Shown in pieces: positions 23,515-27,425 of a stretch of 27,425 nt of DNA. The translations under genes and the position numbers were made by a program. Every line of letters begins with the position of its first letter. Position 1 is the first letter of the stretch. The stretch is from JBBQSF01 sp038214085. Its GTDB lineage: Bacteria; Bacteroidota; Bacteroidia; Bacteroidales; CG2-30-32-10. The DNA lies in the NCBI GenBank assembly GCA_038214085.1, contig JBBQSF010000025.1, positions 1 through 27,425 on the forward strand, given 5' to 3'. The notes under the pieces are model-generated. The model saw only the letters and a list, made by a program, of their open reading frames with translations, was not told where the DNA came from and did no database searches.

Positions 23515-25203
23515 ATGGAAAAAATACATGATCTGATGTTTTGCCCTGAATGCGGAGTAAAACTCGAAGGCGATGAAATTATCTGTTCAATATGTGGGCA
23601 TAGAATTGTTGCGACACCTCAGGCTGATGTACCTCCAACTGTTCTGCCTCCGGTTGTTCCTGAAATTCCAAAAGCAGATGACCCTTTTATTAGTCAGAAC
23701 CCTGTTAAAAAACATGATTTGGCTTTTTGCCCCGAATGTGGGGTGAAACTTGATGGAGATGAAACACTTTGTTCTATTTGCAGCTACCGACTTGCTCCAA
23801 CTACAGAAAATCCATTTACAACTAAAAGCCCTGAAATTACGCCAACTGTTGTTCCAGAAACTCTAGTAGCTGAACAAACTGTTGTGTCGATTCCTATTGT
23901 TGAAACTCCTGTAATTGAACAACCGCTTGCTCCTGTTGTAGAAGTTATTCCTCTTGTTACGATTGCTTCGATTGAAAAAAAACACGACCTGATGTTTTGC
24001 CCGGAATGTGGCCAGAAACTTCAGGGAGATGAAGTGCTTTGCCCAAAATGCTTATTTAAGCTGATTGAAGAACCGATGGGTATTACACCTTCTGCCCCGC
24101 CTGTTCCCGAGCCGGTGATTGAACCTTCTGTAATGCCTATTCCTCCTGTAATAGAAGAACCAGTTAAAGAACCAATCTCTGAAATTGCACCTCCAGTTGT
24201 TGAAACACCTGCAATTGAACAACCACTTGCGCCTGTTGTAGAAGTTATTCCTCCCGTTACGAATGCTTCGATTGAAAAAAAACACGACCTGATGTTTTGC
24301 CCGGAATGTGGCCAGAAACTTCAGGGTGATGAAGTGCTTTGCCCAAAATGCTTATACAAATTGGTTGAAGAACCAGTTGACACTACAACTCCTGCCCCGC
24401 CTGTTCCCGAGCCGGTGATTGAGCCATCTGTAATACCAATTCCTCCTGTAATAGAAGAACCAGTTAAAGAACCAATCTCTGAAATTGCACCTCCAGTTGT
24501 TGAAACACCTCTTGTTAAGGTTCACGATCTTTTATTTTGTCCCGAATGTGGCAACAAACTATTAGGAGACGAAGTTATTTGTCCGAAATGCGGATACAGA
24601 CTTAGCGGAACACCTGCCAACATTGAACCTCCGATCACAATTCCTCCGGGTACACCTCCTGCACAGCCACCTGTAAATGTTTATACCCCTCCGGTTACCA
24701 ATGTTTACGCGCCAAATACAAATCAGCCTCAGTACCAAGCTCCGATCAAAAAGAAAAAAACAGGCTTGATAATCTTCCTTATATTATTTTTTGTAATTGT
24801 ATTGGGAGGCGGAACTGTAGCATTTTTGCAATACAATGGCAATATTAACATTCCCTTCCTCGAATCAGTAATTCCTCAGAAGGGCTCAAATTCAAGCGGA
24901 CCGATTGTTACAGATCATACACGTTACTATGTGTGTCATTCGTTTGCGGCTGTTGGTACCAAAATGACTGTGATTGTTTCGGGTACCATTGTTTCTAAAA
25001 AGCCATACAACAATAAGGATGGTGCAATTGTTCAGTTCAAGAAAGCCATATCTAAAAAGTTCCCGAATGACTACATTAACTTCACAACAGTTTTGTGCGA
25101 TCAGTATAAAACTTATCCTGAAGCAACATCGGGCAGAACAGCTACTTTGAAAGGTTACGATGCTGGAAAATACGATATAAAAACTGTGGATGTAAATTAT
25201 TAA
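23515..25203 (+). CDS. Five-zinc-ribbon membrane protein of unknown function
   Basis: A 562-residue protein that I cannot assign to a known function. It carries five CPxC-type zinc ribbons with Cys quartets at 10/13/24/27, 72/75/86/89, 162/165/176/179, 262/265/276/279 and 342/345/356/359; each is preceded by a variant of HDLMFCPECG. The second has Ser for the Gly after its last Cys, but all 20 cysteines are present. Long Pro/Val/Glu-rich linkers separate them. After a KKKK stop-transfer-like patch comes one membrane helix (about 418-438) and a C-terminal domain (about 461-562) with two cysteines, 474 and 528. Basic residues before the helix predict ribbons inside and the C-terminal domain outside, where the two Cys could form a disulfide. 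Ribbons 3 and 4 lie in near-identical 100-residue units. Confidence 0.85.
   Translation: MEKIHDLMFCPECGVKLEGDEIICSICGHRIVATPQADVPPTVLPPVVPEIPKADDPFISQNPVKKHDLAFCPECGVKLDGDETLCSICSYRLAPTTENPFTTKSPEITPTVVPETLVAEQTVVSIPIVETPVIEQPLAPVVEVIPLVTIASIEKKHDLMFCPECGQKLQGDEVLCPKCLFKLIEEPMGITPSAPPVPEPVIEPSVMPIPPVIEEPVKEPISEIAPPVVETPAIEQPLAPVVEVIPPVTNASIEKKHDLMFCPECGQKLQGDEVLCPKCLYKLVEEPVDTTTPAPPVPEPVIEPSVIPIPPVIEEPVKEPISEIAPPVVETPLVKVHDLLFCPECGNKLLGDEVICPKCGYRLSGTPANIEPPITIPPGTPPAQPPVNVYTPPVTNVYAPNTNQPQYQAPIKKKKTGLIIFLILFFVIVLGGGTVAFLQYNGNINIPFLESVIPQKGSNSSGPIVTDHTRYYVCHSFAAVGTKMTVIVSGTIVSKKPYNNKDGAIVQFKKAISKKFPNDYINFTTVLCDQYKTYPEATSGRTATLKGYDAGKYDIKTVDVNY
23899..24498 (+). repeat. 300-bp in-frame tandem duplication inside the zinc-ribbon gene
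   Basis: Two near-identical 300-base units (23899-24198 and 24199-24498) repeat in frame, each encoding one zinc ribbon and one Pro-rich linker (100 residues); the start of a third copy (GTTGAAACACCT) follows at 24499-24510. Identity at DNA level is high, including synonymous positions, so the duplication or conversion is recent. Confidence 0.9.
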
Positions 25204-25228
25204 TTCTGATTACACGCCTTATTTAAAG

Positions 25229-25257
25229 CGGCTTATCAATTGAGGTAAGCCGTTTTT
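25229..25257 (+). terminator. Rho-independent terminator overlapping the convergent DUF2079 gene
   Basis: CGGCTTA (25229-25235) pairs with TAAGCCG (25246-25252), followed by TTTTT. The loop holds the stop codon of the minus-strand gene that ends at 25236, so the terminator overlaps that gene's last codons. Confidence 0.8.
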
Positions 25258-26699
25258 CTTTTAAATAAAAAAGCGGTTTTATTTTCAGAAATTATTTGCC
25301 AGTATTTTGATATTTTTGTGCTGTCAATTCGAGATTCAAAGTTATTTTCTGAGAGTGGATAAGCAGTTTCAAAAGGAGACAGCAAAAGATATTCAGCATC
25401 CTGAACCACAGGATAGGCATATATTTTATCGCGGAAAGCCAAATGAGGAACAAAAGAATTTTGAGTCGAGACCGAAGCATTTTCCGGAATTTCATCCATC
25501 AATTGATACACATCATTAACATCGAAATTCCTGTTGTAGTGCATTTTTTGATACATTCTGATGCGTGCATGATCAACATAGCAAATGGTGTTGTCAAAAA
25601 CTTTTAATGAAACCGCAAAAGTCAATACTGGAATCAGTATAACAAGAATCTTTTGGATCTTCAATTTTTTGATTTCTGAAATAAAACCAAAAGCTGCAAT
25701 TGCAATTATTGGAGCAAATTCAACATTGTAATGTGCGCCAATTCCCCATGTTTCCGGAAAATCGTTGAACATTTTCTGTGCAATAAGAGGCACAATCATT
25801 ATTAGATATTTTGGTTTAAAAAACAGGAATATTCCGCCAGATAAAAGAAACAAAATATAAAATTCTGCTTTCACATAATTGCCATGCAAATCGCCGGTAT
25901 GGTTAATGAATAACAATTGCAATGTGTAAAGTGGCCTGGTGAAAATGGTTGTCAATGCTTCGAAAAAATTAGTACCAAGTGCCGTAAACTGAAAATGCTG
26001 ATATCTTCGCCCTTCGGGAGCCAGTGAAGGAATGATATAATTTATTGCCAACACGAAAAATAGTAAAGCAAGAGCAGCAAAAATTCCCGAATATTTCCGA
26101 AGCAGTTTATCTTTGAAATAAATAACAAATAAAGCAATGGCAACAAAAAACATCCAGAAAGCCATATTTTCCTTAGAAAGCAAAATCAGGAGAAAAAAAA
26201 GTGAAGCAATATAAAATTTCTTCTTCTCAAAATATATCAAGAACCAAGGCAGCAATCCTGCGGCAATAACATTGCTATGATAATCAAAAGAAAGTGCACT
26301 GAACACGCCGAAGAACAAGAAATACTGGAGCATTGCAGCAATGGAAACATATTTTTGGCATCCCCTATTCTTAAAAAAAACATAAATACCCAAACCGCCA
26401 AACAATGAAGCCAGTACTTGGACCACAAGTAAAGTATACGTTCCAAAAATATAATATAAAGGAGAAATAATAGGAATTAGCAATTCCAGATGATCGCTGA
26501 GAATATTTCCAAATCCAGGTTTCAGAATAGTGCTGTTTGCAATACCAAAATGCGCATAATGGTAAAGCGACTGGTTGTAAATGCCAAGATCCAGAGCGTA
26601 AGTGCGAAAAAAATAATGATTAACGAATGAAATTAAGGAATAAATAATTCCAAAAAAAACAATGATAAGTAGTAACGGTAGGTTTTTCTTTTTAAACAT
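25236..26699 (-). CDS. DUF2079 polytopic membrane protein
   Basis: A 487-residue inner-membrane protein with about ten hydrophobic helices. The N-terminal part has TYALDLGIYNQSLYHYAHFG and then LSDHLELLIPIISPLYYIFG; the acidic Asp in the first loop and the DH motif are the marks of DUF2079, a family proposed to have a GT-C-like glycosyltransferase fold. Near the C-terminus lies a soluble segment (about 385-487) starting at RMYQKMHYNRNFDVN, with IPENASVSTQNSFVPHLAFR, a pattern shared with that family. If it is a GT-C enzyme it would use a lipid-linked sugar on the periplasmic side. It is a lone gene, convergent with the zinc-ribbon gene and divergent from the carbamoyltransferase. Confidence 0.88.
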   Translation of the reverse strand: MFKKKNLPLLLIIVFFGIIYSLISFVNHYFFRTYALDLGIYNQSLYHYAHFGIANSTILKPGFGNILSDHLELLIPIISPLYYIFGTYTLLVVQVLASLFGGLGIYVFFKNRGCQKYVSIAAMLQYFLFFGVFSALSFDYHSNVIAAGLLPWFLIYFEKKKFYIASLFFLLILLSKENMAFWMFFVAIALFVIYFKDKLLRKYSGIFAALALLFFVLAINYIIPSLAPEGRRYQHFQFTALGTNFFEALTTIFTRPLYTLQLLFINHTGDLHGNYVKAEFYILFLLSGGIFLFFKPKYLIMIVPLIAQKMFNDFPETWGIGAHYNVEFAPIIAIAAFGFISEIKKLKIQKILVILIPVLTFAVSLKVFDNTICYVDHARIRMYQKMHYNRNFDVNDVYQLMDEIPENASVSTQNSFVPHLAFRDKIYAYPVVQDAEYLLLSPFETAYPLSENNFESRIDSTKISKYWQIISENKTAFLFKRKTAYLN

Positions 26700-26718
26700 T
26701 CATATTTCAATTTGCTAG

Positions 26719-26726
26719 CAAATATA
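26719..26726 (-). promoter_or_regulatory. Putative -7 element for the DUF2079 gene
   Basis: TATATTTG on the minus strand matches TAnnTTTG exactly, 20 bases upstream of the ATG at 26699. The nearest TTG (26740-26742) is closer than usual. Confidence 0.45.
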
Positions 26727-26850
26727 ATTGAAAAGATGGCAATTTTTGAAAATCATTTTTCAGAAAGCTTCACAATTTCAGTTGCAGCATGATTTCTAAA
26801 TATTGGTCTGATTTTTTTTGAATATGATAAAAAATCTACAAGGATATTTT

Positions 26851-26858
26851 TACCTTTG
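26851..26858 (+). promoter_or_regulatory. Putative -7 element for the carbamoyltransferase gene
   Basis: TACCTTTG matches TAnnTTTG exactly. The leader would be about 31 bases and contains the AGGAGG ribosome-binding site. Confidence 0.45.
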
Positions 26859-26884
26859 CTTCCAAAATAATCACAAAAAACTTA

Positions 26885-26892
26885 AAGGAGGA
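26885..26892 (+). promoter_or_regulatory. Strong Shine-Dalgarno sequence for the carbamoyltransferase
   Basis: AAGGAGGA lies four to five bases before the ATG at 26896 and is a full anti-16S match. Other starts in the window lack such a site, as is normal for this phylum. Confidence 0.75.
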
Positions 26893-26895
26893 ACT

Positions 26896-27425
26896 ATGGC
26901 ATTTAATTTAAAAAACAGGAATTTTTTAAAAGAACTTGATTTTTCGAAAAAAGAATTGGTTTATCTTTTAGAATTATCTAAAGATTTAAAAAAAGCAAAA
27001 TATTCTGGAACTGAGCAACAAAGATTAGCAGGTAAGAATATTGCTTTAATTTTTGAGAAAGATTCAACCAGAACCCGTTGTGCTTTTGAAGTAGCAGCTC
27101 ACGATCAGGGCGCGCATGTAACGTATTTAGGCCCCAGCGGTAGCCAAATGGGACATAAAGAAACCGTAAAAGATACTGCCAGAGTACTTGGAAGAATGTA
27201 CGACGGAATTGAATACCGTGGGTATGGACAAGAAATTGTTGAAGAGCTTGGGAAATTTGCTGGAGTTCCTGTTTGGAACGGATTAACAAACGAATGGCAT
27301 CCTACACAAATGCTAGCTGATGTGCTAACAATGCTTGAAAACTCAGATAATCCTTTAGAAAAAATATCTTATGCTTATTTGGGTGATGCCCGTTTTAATA
27401 TGGGTCGCTCTTTATTGGTTGTTGG
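26896..27425 (+). CDS. arcB: Ornithine carbamoyltransferase, N-terminal part (cut by window edge)
   Basis: The first 176 residues of about 330 are present. The carbamoyl phosphate-binding loop is FEKDSTRTRCAFEVAA near 53-68, with S-T-R-T-R intact; further blocks are VTYLGPSGSQMGHKE, DTARVLGRMYDGIEYRGYGQ and VWNGLTNEWHPTQMLAD. These match the ArgF/ArgI-ArcB clade of true ornithine carbamoyltransferases closely. Many Bacteroidota make arginine with acetyl- or succinyl-ornithine transcarbamylases instead, so an ordinary enzyme near carbamate kinase suggests the catabolic direction: citrulline plus phosphate to ornithine plus carbamoyl phosphate. The ornithine-binding C-terminal residues are outside the window, and an anabolic role cannot be excluded; the symbol argF would be equally valid on sequence alone. 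Confidence 0.9.
   Translation, partial: MAFNLKNRNFLKELDFSKKELVYLLELSKDLKKAKYSGTEQQRLAGKNIALIFEKDSTRTRCAFEVAAHDQGAHVTYLGPSGSQMGHKETVKDTARVLGRMYDGIEYRGYGQEIVEELGKFAGVPVWNGLTNEWHPTQMLADVLTMLENSDNPLEKISYAYLGDARFNMGRSLLVV

Noticed and set aside
24052..24285. Antisense open frame rich in Asn, Arg and Phe
   Set aside because: It is the reverse reading of the repetitive Pro/Val/Glu linker of the zinc-ribbon gene and has no start signal or recognisable domain.
23899..24510. Direct repeats that might suggest a CRISPR or satellite array
   Set aside because: The units are 300 bases, in frame and code for zinc-ribbon modules; there are no short repeats with unique spacers.
26710..26723. Palindrome ATTTGCTAGCAAAT between DUF2079 and the carbamoyltransferase gene as an arginine operator
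   Set aside because: Perfect 14-base palindromes are expected by chance several times in a window of this size and composition, and it does not resemble the cph element.
26896..27425. Reading the carbamoyltransferase as acetyl- or succinyl-ornithine transcarbamylase
   Set aside because: The STRTR loop and the blocks around YDGIEYRG match true ornithine carbamoyltransferases of the ArgI/ArcB type.

Overview
The window is AT-rich chromosomal DNA from a member of the Bacteroidota. The support is a C-terminal type IX secretion sorting domain, a DUF5916 outer-membrane protein, a PD40 secreted protein, the lack of Shine-Dalgarno sequences at most starts, and a match to the Bacteroidota sigma-factor -7 element TAnnTTTG upstream of most first genes. 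No rRNA, tRNA, CRISPR array or insertion sequence was seen. The sequence looks like ordinary resident chromosome, not a mobile island. The genus cannot be told from the sequence alone.

Layout. Positions 1-306 hold the start of an MFS exporter on the minus strand. Positions 451-4037 hold four minus-strand genes for exported proteins: a choice-of-anchor L protein with a T9SS tail, a DUF1566-type protein, a lipoprotein and an unrecognised secreted protein. Divergent from them is a membrane-bound CapD/WbpM-like nucleotide-sugar dehydratase (4184-6058). Two tandem paralogous outer-membrane barrel proteins follow on the minus strand (6091-7308). Positions 7532-14531 form a tight plus-strand run for envelope biogenesis: DUF5916 barrel protein, LolD-like ATPase, LptF/LptG-family permease and two GT4 glycosyltransferases, with two 4-bp stop/start overlaps. 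It ends stop-to-stop against a minus-strand PD40 protein (14532-15419). RibBA (riboflavin synthesis) stands alone at 15714-16931.

The most interesting part is 17119-27425. It encodes an intracellular cyanophycinase (CphB), a short cyanophycin synthetase-like ATP-grasp enzyme whose C-terminal Mur-ligase-like region has lost its ATP-binding loop (similar in plan to cyanobacterial CphA2), a metal-dependent beta-aspartyl dipeptidase (IadA), a carbamate kinase (ArcC) and the start of an ornithine carbamoyltransferase (ArcB/ArgF type). Read together, these could store and release a beta-Asp-Arg polymer, split the dipeptide to Asp and Arg, and burn arginine for ATP through the last two steps of the arginine deiminase pathway. 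Arginine deiminase itself, and a full-length CphA1, are not in the window. Between arcC and the carbamoyltransferase sit two membrane proteins with N-terminal zinc ribbons, one carrying five zinc ribbons and a 300-bp internal tandem duplication, and a DUF2079 membrane protein.

All intergenic stretches are shorter than 300 bases. The longest (15420-15713, 18-kb region 17998-18267, 7309-7531) hold promoters and otherwise nothing recognised.
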